Positions 1 through 7,779 of a DNA stretch of 39,081 nt are shown here, in pieces. The notes under the pieces are model-generated. The model saw only the letters and a list, made by a program, of their open reading frames with translations, ran no database searches and was not told the DNA's origin. Position 1 is the stretch's first letter; the number at the start of each line of letters is the position of its first letter. The translations under genes and the position numbers were made by a program. Origin of the DNA: Ureibacillus acetophenoni (GTDB lineage Bacteria > Bacillota > Bacilli > Bacillales_A > Planococcaceae); assembly GCF_900220965.1 (NCBI RefSeq), contig NZ_OBQC01000020.1:1-39081 (forward strand), read 5' to 3'.

Positions 1-21
1 ACCACATCCTATAGGAAATCC

Positions 22-62
22 AATAGATCCTCCAGTTGTCCGGATCAACTGGAAATTCTATT
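22..62. other. Imperfect hairpin near the left edge
   Basis: A perfect 7-bp stem (32-38 with 46-52, CCAGTTG/CAACTGG, 7-nt loop) sits inside a second 6-bp stem (22-27 with 57-62, AATAGA/TCTATT). No run of T follows, so it is not a classical terminator. It ends about 40 bases before the PH-domain gene and could be a leader structure or the tail of an upstream gene that is cut off. Function unknown. Confidence 0.35.
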
Positions 63-102
63 AGAAAGAGCTCTTACTACTAATATACGAGGGGGATTAT
101 AC

Positions 103-516
103 ATGACATTTACATCTAAAAGAGATCTGTTTTTTGGAATCATCTTTTTTGGTTTGATTGTTTTATTTGCCTGGGGTATCTATGAATCATCCCAAGAACC
201 TCAAAATATTTTCGGAATAATAATTATGAGTATTATGATTTTATTATTAAGTTATATCTGGGTCTTTACGAGTTACAAAATTGAGGAAGATATATTAAAA
301 ATAACGTTTGGACCATTTAAAAAGTCAATTGACATTAAAGAAATTACAACCATTCGATATACTAAAAACCCTTTTGTAGCACCTGCTTTATCAATCAATC
401 GACTTGAAATCAATTATGGAAAATACGAAACGATTTCAGTTTCTCCTAGTAATCCCAAGCAATTTCTGATCGGTTTACAAAAGATTAATTCTCATATTCA
501 GATGAAGACCAACTAG
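103..516 (+). CDS. Membrane-anchored bacterial PH-domain protein (DUF1200/bPH_4-like)
   Basis: Protein of 137 residues with two hydrophobic helices near the N-terminus (about residues 10-27 and 36-55), followed by a soluble beta-rich domain. The pattern after the second helix (KIEEDILKITFGPF, then IDIKEITTIRYTKNP, then ISVSPSNPKQFLIGLQ) is typical of the small bacterial PH-like family formerly called DUF1200. Members of that family are membrane proteins of unknown role in Bacillaceae. The ATG at 103 follows a strong GAGGGGGA ribosome site. It appears monocistronic, since a rho-independent terminator follows at about 571. Family assignment comes from recognisable motifs; the function is not known. 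Confidence 0.75.
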   Translation: MTFTSKRDLFFGIIFFGLIVLFAWGIYESSQEPQNIFGIIIMSIMILLLSYIWVFTSYKIEEDILKITFGPFKKSIDIKEITTIRYTKNPFVAPALSINRLEINYGKYETISVSPSNPKQFLIGLQKINSHIQMKTN

Positions 517-570
517 ATGATAGGTGGTGATAGAAGGGCTTGTGATGACTAATTTCATTAAAATTTAAAG

Positions 571-622
571 ACTGAACCAATTTGAGTTGAATGCTCGAAA
601 TGGTTCAGTTTTTTATTTTTTT
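571..622 (+). terminator. Rho-independent terminator after the PH-domain gene
   Basis: A 9-bp stem ACTGAACCA (571-579) pairs with TGGTTCAGT (601-609), with additional inner pairing, and is followed by a T-rich tract. It separates the PH-domain gene from the permease gene. Confidence 0.8.
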
Positions 623-804
623 AATATAGTAAAATTTATAATGTAATTTCCAAAAAAATTATATAAAACTCATATATTTCCAATAATATGAACGAAATAA
701 AAACTTTCAAAACAAATGTATACAAATACATTATTATTGTGCTATTATTTGAAAACAGAATTTAAATAATATTTTAACAATTAAAAAAGAGAGAGGGTAA
801 CAAT

Positions 805-1998
805 ATGGCACAAATGGTAGCAATAGTAATATTACTATTTATTTTATACATTGGAGATTTTGTTTCGATACGTACAAAAGCTTGGATACCGTCTATATTC
901 GTAAGTGCAGTATTGTTCTTAATTGGGTATTGGACATTCTTCCCACAAGATATTGTCGCAGTTGCAGGTATTCCGAATACGGTTGCTACATTATTAATCT
1001 ATCTATTAATCGTAAATATGGGAACGCTTCTTTCCGTTAAAGAATTAATTGCACAATGGAAAACAGTTGTAATCTCATTATCTGGAATTTTAGGAATCAT
1101 TGTTGTGTTACTAGGAATTGCTTCATTAATTTTTGATATGAACACTGTAATCGTTGCAATTCCGCCATTAGTTGGAGGAATTGTATCAGCATTAATCATG
1201 TCAGAGGGAGCTACTCAGGCAGGACTTACTTCATTAGCTGTATTTGCTGTCGTTATTTATGTAATGCAGGGGTTTGCTGGATATCCATTAACTTCTATCG
1301 TATTGAAAAAAGAAGGAAAGAAACTTTTACAACAATATAGAAATGGCGAGTTAGTAATAAACACGGATGATCAGAAAGTAGAAGAAACAGAAGAGAAGAA
1401 ACAGGGCTTGAAAATCTTCCAAGTTCCTGAAAAGTACAATACAGAATACTTTAAATTCTTTAAGATTGCATTAGTTGGTTGTTTAGCGTATCTAACATCT
1501 ACGTTCTTGGCTCCAGTGGTTGAAATTAATGGAGCTGTTCTGGCCTTAGTATTTGGTGTTATTGCAAAAAGTATCGGTTTCTTAGAAACACATGCATTAC
1601 AAAAAGCAAACGGATTTGGTTTTGCCATCATGGGCTTAATGTTATTTGTATTTGATGCATTAAAGAGTGCAACGCCAAGTATGCTGTTTGATCTATTAAC
1701 ACCATTAGTAGTTTGTATTGCCTTAGGTGTTATCGGTATGTACATTTTCTCATTCATCGCTGGTAAATTACTAAAAGTAAGTAAAAACCTAGCGTTTGCT
1801 GTATCTTTAACTGCCTTATACGGATTCCCAGCGGACTTTGTTATTACAAACGAGGTCATTAAATCCTTAACAACTGATGAAAAAGAACGAAAAGCATTAA
1901 CGAGCGTAATGTTACCACCAATGCTAGTTGGAGGATTTGTTTCCGTAACGATGGTATCGGTAATTTTAGCAGGAATTTTTGTAACATTCCTTAAATAA
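805..1998 (+). CDS. Multi-pass membrane permease, GltS-like (substrate unknown)
   Basis: Protein of 397 residues, almost entirely hydrophobic, with about ten predicted membrane helices. A charged cytoplasmic loop lies near residues 170-210 (KKEGKKLL, then an acidic and lysine-rich stretch). Two halves with similar glycine-rich segments (VGGIVSALIMSEGATQAG and MLPPMLVGGFVS) suggest an inverted-repeat transporter fold, as in sodium/glutamate symporters and related carboxylate carriers; I cannot place it firmly. The ATG at 805 follows GAGAGAGGG. It lies 90 bases upstream of an M20 amidohydrolase on the same strand with no clear terminator between them. The pair therefore probably forms a transcript, with the permease importing the N-acyl amino acid or peptide that the hydrolase cleaves (inference). 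Confidence 0.6.
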   Translation: MAQMVAIVILLFILYIGDFVSIRTKAWIPSIFVSAVLFLIGYWTFFPQDIVAVAGIPNTVATLLIYLLIVNMGTLLSVKELIAQWKTVVISLSGILGIIVVLLGIASLIFDMNTVIVAIPPLVGGIVSALIMSEGATQAGLTSLAVFAVVIYVMQGFAGYPLTSIVLKKEGKKLLQQYRNGELVINTDDQKVEETEEKKQGLKIFQVPEKYNTEYFKFFKIALVGCLAYLTSTFLAPVVEINGAVLALVFGVIAKSIGFLETHALQKANGFGFAIMGLMLFVFDALKSATPSMLFDLLTPLVVCIALGVIGMYIFSFIAGKLLKVSKNLAFAVSLTALYGFPADFVITNEVIKSLTTDEKERKALTSVMLPPMLVGGFVSVTMVSVILAGIFVTFLK

Positions 1999-2088
1999 AT
2001 TTACTGGAACGAAATTACATTATCGGAGATTGATATGATAAGACAAGTATACTTAATGAAGTTAAGAAATTAGTGGAGGTTGCGTCAA

Positions 2089-3264
2089 ATGATTAATAAA
2101 ACCATAAAAGAAGGTATTCAAAAATATAGCGATGAATTAACAGCCATTCGCCGAAAATTACACAGTGAACCTGAATTATCATGGGAAGAATACGAAACTA
2201 CTAATTTTGTTTCAGCGTATTTAACTGAACTAGGAATAAAACATCGAAAAACGGAACCTACAGGCGTCATTGCTGAAATTAAAGGTGGAAAACCTGGAGA
2301 AACAGTAGCACTACGGGCGGATATGGACGCACTACCAGTTGAAGAGTTAAACACAGACCTTCCATATGCTTCAAAAGAAAAAGGGAAAATGCACGCATGT
2401 GGCCATGATACTCATACGGCAATGTTACTTATTGCAGCAAAAGTATTGAATGAAAATAGTGAAGATTTACCTGGGAATGTGCGTCTAATATTCCAACCTG
2501 CTGAAGAAGCAGCAGCGGGTGCAAAAGAAATGGTTAAACAAGGTGCCGTTGAAGGTGTAGACAATGTATTCGGTATTCATATTTGGTCACAAATGCCAAC
2601 AAGCAAAGTGTCATGTAATCCAGGTCCATCTTTTGCATCTGCTGATATTTTTAAAGTAACGTTTAAAGGGCGCGGTGGTCACGGGGCTATGCCTCAAGAT
2701 ACGATAGATGCAGCTGTAATTGCTTCTTCATTCGTCATGAATGTACAATCAGTTGTATCAAGAACGATTGATCCACAGCAACCAGCAGTCGTAACAGTTG
2801 GAAAAATGGAAGTCGGGACACGATTTAATGTAATCGCAGAAAATGCAGTGATTGAAGGAACTGTTCGTTGCTTTGACGCAGCTACGCGTGACCATATTGA
2901 AAAACAGCTACAAGTGTATGCGGAAAATACAGCGAACATTTACGGTGGAACAGCAAAAGTTGAATATATCCGTGGTACGCAACCAGTCATTAATGGTAAA
3001 GAAAGCGCGGAGTTAGTTCAGCAAGTAGCAGCAGAGGCCTTTGGTGAAGATGCATTGTATTACGAAAAACCAACTATGGGTGGGGAAGATTTCAGCTTCT
3101 TTTTAGATGAAGTACCAGGTAGCTTTGCATTAGTTGGCTCAGGTAATCCAGAAAAAGACACGGAATGGGCTCACCACCACGGTAAATTCAATGTAGACGA
3201 AGACGCACTCGTAACAGGTGCAGAACTATATGCACAATATGCATGGGCATATTTGAATAAGTAA
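2089..3264 (+). CDS. M20D-family amidohydrolase (N-acyl amino acid/peptide hydrolase)
   Basis: Protein of 391 residues, the usual length for this family. Metal-site motifs are intact: HACGHD at 102-107 (Cys104 and His106 as ligands), the acidic pair in QPAEE at 139-140, His164 in GIHIW, and a C-terminal His in the AHHHGKF segment. The dimerisation lid domain lies in the middle (about 175-290). Members hydrolyse N-acyl amino acids such as hippurate, N-acetyl-diaminopimelate, or auxin-like conjugates; the exact substrate cannot be read from sequence. The start chosen is the ATG at 2089, eight bases after TGGAGGT; an in-frame TTG at 2080 overlaps that ribosome site and is less likely. It is probably co-transcribed with the upstream permease. 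A terminator follows. Confidence 0.92.
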   Translation: MINKTIKEGIQKYSDELTAIRRKLHSEPELSWEEYETTNFVSAYLTELGIKHRKTEPTGVIAEIKGGKPGETVALRADMDALPVEELNTDLPYASKEKGKMHACGHDTHTAMLLIAAKVLNENSEDLPGNVRLIFQPAEEAAAGAKEMVKQGAVEGVDNVFGIHIWSQMPTSKVSCNPGPSFASADIFKVTFKGRGGHGAMPQDTIDAAVIASSFVMNVQSVVSRTIDPQQPAVVTVGKMEVGTRFNVIAENAVIEGTVRCFDAATRDHIEKQLQVYAENTANIYGGTAKVEYIRGTQPVINGKESAELVQQVAAEAFGEDALYYEKPTMGGEDFSFFLDEVPGSFALVGSGNPEKDTEWAHHHGKFNVDEDALVTGAELYAQYAWAYLNK

Positions 3265-3272
3265 TTTTTGAC

Positions 3273-3310
3273 GAAAAGATCAGCCATTATTGGTTGGTCT
3301 TTTCTTTTTG
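3273..3310 (+). terminator. Rho-independent terminator after the amidohydrolase
   Basis: A 13-bp stem with G-T pairs (3273-3285 with 3292-3304, GAAAAGATCAGCC/GGTTGGTCTTTTC) followed by T-rich sequence. Confidence 0.75.
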
Positions 3311-3631
3311 AATTTTTCTTGAATTTTTAAATCACTAGCAGAATGAGGACTATAATGCTTACTTTCGTACCTGAAAGTGGTCTTGATGAAGGTGATGAGG
3401 ACCAAAACGCTGTAAAAATGCATGGAAATGGTCCTAATAAAGGTGATGGATGACCAATTAAGACAAATAGGAAAACTTGGTACAAATATGCTAATATATC
3501 CAAAAGTAGTAAAGTGATTTGTTAACCTCAATAGATATTTAACGTCTAAATAAAAGAATCAATGCAACAGAACTAGTTCATAAAGTAAATTATTCAAATA
3601 AATACGTTTTTAAAGGAGCGAGCGAGAGGAA
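3311..3631. other. Non-coding stretch before the GNAT gene
   Basis: AT-rich sequence with no convincing gene. It contains the paired degenerate repeat at 3379-3455. The only long open frame here is on the minus strand (3280-3531) and has no ribosome site or recognisable domain. Confidence 0.5.
3379..3455. repeat. Two copies of a degenerate GGTC-n-GGTGATG-n-GACC unit
   Basis: Copy 1 covers 3379-3403 and copy 2 covers 3430-3455, about 51 bases apart. Both share GGTC, an AT-rich spacer ending in AAGGTGATG, then GACC, so each unit is also partly palindromic (GGTC/GACC). This may be a decayed intergenic repeat. Confidence 0.4.
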
Positions 3632-4114
3632 ATGAAAATTGTATCAACTAATAACTTACATAAGGAAACAATAATCAATTTCTTCACTCAACATTGGGGG
3701 AGTCCACAAATGGTTGTTTCAAGTGGGATTTATGATTGTTCCACTTTAAATGGTTTTGCCGTTGTAAACGGTGAGAGCAAAATCATTGGATTAGTAACCT
3801 ATATAATAGAAGAAAATGAGTGCGAAATCATTTCTCTAGATAGTATTGAAGAAGGAAAGGGGATTGGTTCAGCTCTAATTAAAGAAGTTGAACAGTTGGC
3901 AGTCAAAAATAATTGTAAACTTGTCAAACTGATTACTACAAATGATAATTTGCTAGCACTCAAATTCTATCAAAAAAGAGGATATGTACTTTCAAATATT
4001 TACTTTAATGCCGTTGAAAAGGCACGAGCGATTAAACCTGAAATTCCTCTCATAGGTAATGATGGAATTCCAATTCGAGATGAAATAGAATTGAGTAAAA
4101 TATTTATTGATTAA
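3632..4114 (+). CDS. GNAT-family N-acetyltransferase
   Basis: Protein of 160 residues. The GNAT core is visible: beta strands with IIGLVTYIIEENECEIISL, then the acetyl-CoA loop EEGKGIGSALIKEVE near residues 73-87 (the Q/R-x-x-G-x-G/A pattern with GKGIGS), and a C-terminal FYQKRGY motif typical of the family. The substrate is unknown. The ATG at 3632 is preceded by AAAGGAG and GAGAGGAA. The last 35 residues extend beyond the usual fold and contain GNDGIPIRDEIELSKIF, a tail seen in several Bacillus paralogues. No operon partner is evident. Confidence 0.85.
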   Translation: MKIVSTNNLHKETIINFFTQHWGSPQMVVSSGIYDCSTLNGFAVVNGESKIIGLVTYIIEENECEIISLDSIEEGKGIGSALIKEVEQLAVKNNCKLVKLITTNDNLLALKFYQKRGYVLSNIYFNAVEKARAIKPEIPLIGNDGIPIRDEIELSKIFID

Positions 4115-4187
4115 AAAGCTTCAATATAATGGAATCCATTAAATTAAGGCTTAAAGATTTTCATTAAAAAATAAAGTAGGTCATTAC

Positions 4188-5003
4188 TTGGATTTTTTCA
4201 CATCACAATTACTTTTAATTGCATTTTTCATTCTAATTATCCATTCTATCGAAACATTAGCATATTCTGTACGCTTGTCAGGGGCTAGAGTAAAATTATT
4301 AGCATCGGCCCTATCGCTTTTTAATGTTATGGTCATGGTTTCACGATTAGCGAATATGATGCAACAGCCCTTTACAGGGAGCTTAATCGATAATGCTCCA
4401 AAAGAAAACGCGTTAGATTTCGTAGAAGGGCAATATCGAATTCTAATCGGTTCTGCCACATTAGGAACGATCATTGGAGTACTATTGTTACCAACCTTTA
4501 TAGCAATCTTTTCAAGGACAATCGTTCATTTAGCGGACGAACGAGGATCCGTCCCTAGGTTATTGAAAAAAGGATTTTCATTAGCATATTTTAAACGTGC
4601 AATGAAACATCTACACTTACCTAGAATTTCTTATTTAAAAGATATGAACTGGAGAGAAATTCCCGTTAAATTATTTATCATCAACATGTTAATTACGGCT
4701 ATCTATACGATTGGAGTTTTATCAGCACTTTATGCGGCGTTACTTGTACCTGATCGAGCAACAACTGCTGTCATGGCATCTGGGTTAATAAATGGAATAG
4801 CTACCATCTTATTAATCATATTTGTTGATCCGAAGATCTCAATTCTTGCAGACGATGTCATTAACGAAAAAGGAAGTTACATTACATTAAAAAGTGCCTC
4901 AATTTTAATGGTAACCTCAAGGTTGTTAGGAACGATTTTGGCTCAAGTATTATTTATTCCTGGTGCACATTATGTTGCTTGGTTTACGCAGTTTATTGTG
5001 TAG
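4188..5003 (+). CDS. amj: Amj-family lipid II flippase
   Basis: Protein of 271 residues, the usual length for Amj (YdaH in B. subtilis). Six or more hydrophobic segments are visible, with the family landmark early segment HSIETLAYSVRLSGARVK and the following MVSRLANMMQQP. Amj moves the peptidoglycan precursor lipid II across the cytoplasmic membrane and can replace MurJ; in B. subtilis its expression responds to envelope stress through sigma-M. The start is a TTG at 4188 behind a weak AGTAGGT site; no better in-frame ATG precedes it. I did not find a convincing sigma-M promoter in the 70 bases upstream. A strong terminator follows at 5025. Confidence 0.88.
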   Translation: MDFFTSQLLLIAFFILIIHSIETLAYSVRLSGARVKLLASALSLFNVMVMVSRLANMMQQPFTGSLIDNAPKENALDFVEGQYRILIGSATLGTIIGVLLLPTFIAIFSRTIVHLADERGSVPRLLKKGFSLAYFKRAMKHLHLPRISYLKDMNWREIPVKLFIINMLITAIYTIGVLSALYAALLVPDRATTAVMASGLINGIATILLIIFVDPKISILADDVINEKGSYITLKSASILMVTSRLLGTILAQVLFIPGAHYVAWFTQFIV

Positions 5004-5024
5004 TATAAAATTAATAGCAACAGG

Positions 5025-5060
5025 AAGCGATAATCACTGAATTGATTATCGCTTTTTTGC
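5025..5060 (+). terminator. Rho-independent terminator after amj
   Basis: A perfect 12-bp stem (5025-5036 with 5043-5054) with a 6-nt loop, followed by TTTT. Confidence 0.9.
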
Positions 5061-5194
5061 GGTGTGTACAACTAGTTAATCATTGGTGCTACGAATTAAC
5101 AATAACTAAGATATATAGATAAGTTAGTTAAATAAAAGGGAATCATACCCATTTAATCGAATTAATAATCTAACTATAGTAGGAAGGTGATTAC

Positions 5195-5743
5195 ATGAAA
5201 GCCCTTTTAGTAATTGATGTTCAAAATGGAATCGTTAACTTTGGTAATTTCAATAAGGAACTAAGTAGAATAGAAAATATTATAAAAGATTTTAAAAAAA
5301 GCAATCTTCCTGTCATTTTCATGAGGCATTTTGATGATGATGAAAATAGTTCGTTATATAGGGATTCTGAAGGTTCTGAGCTGCATAGTTCCCTTAAAGA
5401 ATATGCTGATTATGTAATTGAAAAACAGACGCCTAGTTCCTTCTTCCAAACGGATTTATCGAACATACTAGAAAAGTATGAAGTGGATCATCTGTTCATC
5501 ACCGGCTTTCAAACGGAATTTTGTTGCATGTTTACGGCCATTACTGCATTTGATAGAGGCTATAAAGTGACGTTTATCGAAGATGCAACAGGTACAGTAA
5601 ATACGGAAGAAACCTATGAAATGAAAGGTTTAGATATTAGAGATTTTGTAGGGACAGTATTACATTGGTCGAACGTTATAGAAGTATTTGACTATGATGA
5701 ATATATCGAACACTACAAATATGAGAATGCGCCAATTAAATGA
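5195..5743 (+). CDS. Isochorismatase-fold cysteine hydrolase
   Basis: Protein of 182 residues. The catalytic triad of the isochorismatase-like family can be read: Asp8 in LLVIDVQNG, Lys77 in EKQTPSSFF, and Cys110 in TGFQTEFCCM. The aromatic-rich cap motifs of true isochorismatases are absent, so this is more likely an amidase (nicotinamidase-like or other small amide) than an isochorismate hydrolase. The ATG at 5195 follows GGAAGGTG. The small FlbD-like gene starts 22 bases downstream of its stop, so they are probably co-transcribed. The substrate is not predictable from sequence. Confidence 0.88.
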   Translation: MKALLVIDVQNGIVNFGNFNKELSRIENIIKDFKKSNLPVIFMRHFDDDENSSLYRDSEGSELHSSLKEYADYVIEKQTPSSFFQTDLSNILEKYEVDHLFITGFQTEFCCMFTAITAFDRGYKVTFIEDATGTVNTEETYEMKGLDIRDFVGTVLHWSNVIEVFDYDEYIEHYKYENAPIK

Positions 5744-5765
5744 TCTGCCTTAGGAGTTGAATACT

Positions 5766-5945
5766 ATGTTCATAGAATTAACATTATCAAATGGAACAAA
5801 GACGTTATTTAATACGCGTCATATTGTTCATGTATGGGAGGAAAAAGGACCTGACTACAATTCAGCGATTGAGACAGTACTCGATACGGATGGCAGTTAT
5901 TTTTTCATAAAAGAATACTACGAAGATATTAAAAAAATGTTATAA
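5766..5945 (+). CDS. Small FlbD/SwrD-like protein
   Basis: Protein of 59 residues. The opening MFIELTLSNGTKTLFNTRHI and the closing pattern ending YFFIKEYYEDIKKML match the short beta-rich FlbD/SwrD family (start: leucine-threonine strand, NG turn, I/V-x-x-I; end: strand, then KE/ES helix). In flagellar loci such proteins raise motor torque (SwrD), but no flagellar genes are nearby, so a motility role is not supported by context. The start chosen is the ATG at 5766, nine bases after TAGGAG; an in-frame TTG at 5757 abuts the ribosome site and is rejected. It follows the cysteine hydrolase closely. Confidence 0.65.
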   Translation: MFIELTLSNGTKTLFNTRHIVHVWEEKGPDYNSAIETVLDTDGSYFFIKEYYEDIKKML

Positions 5946-6015
5946 TTCTACCCTATAAATATTTTTATAGAAAATATTTACAGACAGTCACTCTCGTTGA
6001 AAGGAGTTATTAAAA

Positions 6016-7008
6016 ATGAACAAAACATTTAATGCTCTAGTCGTTAATAAACAAGAAGAACAATTTTCAGTCAATGTTGAAGAGTTAACTCTTCGGGACT
6101 TACCAGAAGGTGAAGTGTTAATACGGGTTCAGTACTCTGGTGTTAACTATAAAGATAGTCTTGCATCTATTCCTAACGGCAACATCGTAAACACATATCC
6201 ATTTGTTCCTGGTATTGATTTAGCTGGAGTGGTAGTAGCGTCAGATGATCCTCAATTTAAAGAAGGCGACGAGGTTATTGCAACAAGCTATGAAATAGGA
6301 GTTTCCCATTTTGGAGGATATAGTGAATATGCAAGAATACCTGCCAAATGGATCGTTCCACTACCTAAAGGTCTTACATTAAAAGAAGCGATGGTCATTG
6401 GAACAGCTGGTTTTACTGCTGCGTTATCAGTTCAACGATTAGAGGAAAATAATATTTCACCTGATAAGGGAAAAGTACTTGTGACTGGGGCAACAGGGGG
6501 CGTTGGTAGTTTTGCTGTTTCAATCTTATCCACTCTTGGTTACGAAGTAGAAGCAAGTACAGGAAAAGAATCTGAGCATGCGTATTTAACAAACCTAGGT
6601 GCAACGTCCATTGTTTCACGAGACGAAGTTTATGATGGGAAAATCCGTGCATTAGGTAAGCAAAAATGGTCAGCTGCTGTAGATCCAGTAGGTGGTGAAC
6701 AGCTTGCATCATTATTGAGTCAAATTCAATATGGAGGTTCAGTAGCAGTAAGTGGTTTAACCGGGGGCACAAAACTCCCTGCGACGGTATTTCCATTTAT
6801 ATTACGTGGAGTTAACTTACTAGGTATTGATTCTGTGTATTGTGATATGGAAACAAGATTAAAAGTTTGGAATCGTTTAGCTACAGATTTTAAACCAGCG
6901 AACATGGAACAATTCATTCAACAAGAAGTATCACTAAAAGAACTTCCAGATGTGCTGCCAATCTTACTTGAAGGACAGGCTAGAGGTAGAATTATAGTAA
7001 AATTGTAA
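6016..7008 (+). CDS. Acryloyl-CoA reductase/quinone oxidoreductase, YhdH/YhfP family
   Basis: Protein of 330 residues belonging to the zinc-independent medium-chain dehydrogenase/reductase superfamily. The N-terminal GroES-like catalytic domain contains VNYKDSLAS and PFVPGIDLAGVV, signatures of the YhdH/AcuI group. The Rossmann NADPH-binding motif is VLVTGATGGVGSFAV at about 155-169. Close relatives reduce acryloyl-CoA or act as putative quinone reductases. No zinc-binding cysteine cluster is seen, which fits the family. The ATG at 6016 follows AAGGAG. The gene stands alone between a 70-base AT-rich gap and a terminator. Confidence 0.92.
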   Translation: MNKTFNALVVNKQEEQFSVNVEELTLRDLPEGEVLIRVQYSGVNYKDSLASIPNGNIVNTYPFVPGIDLAGVVVASDDPQFKEGDEVIATSYEIGVSHFGGYSEYARIPAKWIVPLPKGLTLKEAMVIGTAGFTAALSVQRLEENNISPDKGKVLVTGATGGVGSFAVSILSTLGYEVEASTGKESEHAYLTNLGATSIVSRDEVYDGKIRALGKQKWSAAVDPVGGEQLASLLSQIQYGGSVAVSGLTGGTKLPATVFPFILRGVNLLGIDSVYCDMETRLKVWNRLATDFKPANMEQFIQQEVSLKELPDVLPILLEGQARGRIIVKL

Positions 7009-7013
7009 TTACT

Positions 7014-7047
7014 AAAGTGGCGAGAAATAATCTCGTCACTTTTTGTT
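7014..7047 (+). terminator. Rho-independent terminator after the YhdH-like gene
   Basis: A 12-bp stem with one G-T pair (7014-7025 with 7031-7042), a 5-nt loop, and a T tract. Confidence 0.85.
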
Positions 7048-7139
7048 GTTTTAAATCATTAATGGTACACTGTATCTATAGAAATAGATTTAAATTGTTA
7101 TTAATCTTACATAGATATTATATCCTTTGGAGGAAAGTT

Positions 7140-7451
7140 ATGGGAATACAACAATGTCAGGGATGTAACAAAAAATTGGATTGGTTTTCTATTGTCAAAT
7201 CGATCTGGCTTGGCTATAAACCAATAAAATGCAGTGGATGCGGAAAACAATACGTTATTGATTTTAAAACAAGATACAAAACAACCTTTTCTATGATTAT
7301 TCCATTATTTTTATTTGGGATCATTTTAAGAAATACAATGACACTTTCAACAGGTTTTATGATTGGGGCTTTGTTCTTGTTTGGAAGTCTTATAACTTTT
7401 ATTCTTCCATTTTTCATCAGATACAGTCTTGATCCATTAAAAAAACAGTAA
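7140..7451 (+). CDS. Small CXXC-(~20)-CXXC membrane protein
   Basis: Protein of 103 residues. The N-terminal part holds two CxxC pairs (CQGC and CSGC) separated by 21 residues, matching the small Bacillus family named after this spacing (TIGR04104-like); this should form a zinc knuckle. Two hydrophobic segments follow (about residues 50-65 and 70-90). The start chosen is the ATG at 7140, behind TGGAGGAAAG; an open frame continues upstream to 7017, but it would run through the previous terminator. Function unknown. Confidence 0.75.
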   Translation: MGIQQCQGCNKKLDWFSIVKSIWLGYKPIKCSGCGKQYVIDFKTRYKTTFSMIIPLFLFGIILRNTMTLSTGFMIGALFLFGSLITFILPFFIRYSLDPLKKQ

Positions 7452-7496
7452 TTAATGGTAGTTTAAGTTTTACATAATAATAGTAGAAATTATGTT

Positions 7497-7532
7497 AAGT
7501 CCCTTGCATTTTGCGGGGATTTCTTTTTTGGA
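7497..7532 (+). terminator. Terminator-like hairpin
   Basis: AAGTCCCTTGCA (7497-7508) pairs with TGCGGGGATTT (7512-7522), with G-T pairs and one bulge, followed by CTTTTTT. Confidence 0.65.
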
Positions 7533-7669
7533 GAAAGTGCTTTACAACTGCTGTCATATCAATTATTGTTGAAAAGTCGTCTATATATTAATTGATAGTA
7601 TTGGAACAATTGTTAATAATGTAGAGTGTTGACCGTTTGTAATTCAAATTATTTGACATAATATTCAAC

Positions 7670-7697
7670 TTGAATTCACACAATTTAAAGATAGAAT
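7670..7697 (+). promoter_or_regulatory. Candidate sigma-A promoter for the lipoprotein gene
   Basis: TTGAAT at 7670-7675 and TAGAAT at 7692-7697 with a 16-bp spacer, 80 bases upstream of the lipoprotein start. Matches are 4/6 and 5/6 to consensus. The rest of the 7533-7779 interval is AT-rich with no other recognisable feature. Confidence 0.35.
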
Positions 7698-7779
7698 TAG
7701 AGATAGCTAAATAGAAAAATGAATGTTATTATAAAATAATGTTTCATTGATTAATCTAATATTGGAGGTAGAAACAGCC

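Noticed and set aside
617..804. Possible riboswitch before the permease gene
   Set aside because: AT-rich leader without conserved riboswitch motifs or a terminator/antiterminator pair.
1371..1859. 162-residue open frame on the minus strand
   Set aside because: It lies fully inside the permease gene, has no ribosome site and is explained by the codon pattern of the opposite strand.
3280..3531. 83-residue minus-strand frame in a gap
   Set aside because: It starts without a ribosome site, runs through a terminator and a degenerate repeat, and has no recognisable domain.
5195..5743. True isochorismatase or nicotinamidase naming
   Set aside because: Only the shared catalytic triad is visible; substrate-specific metal or cap motifs are not, so only the fold is named.
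6413..6796. 127-residue minus-strand frame, Leu/His-rich
   Set aside because: Antisense shadow of the acryloyl-CoA reductase-like gene with no domain.
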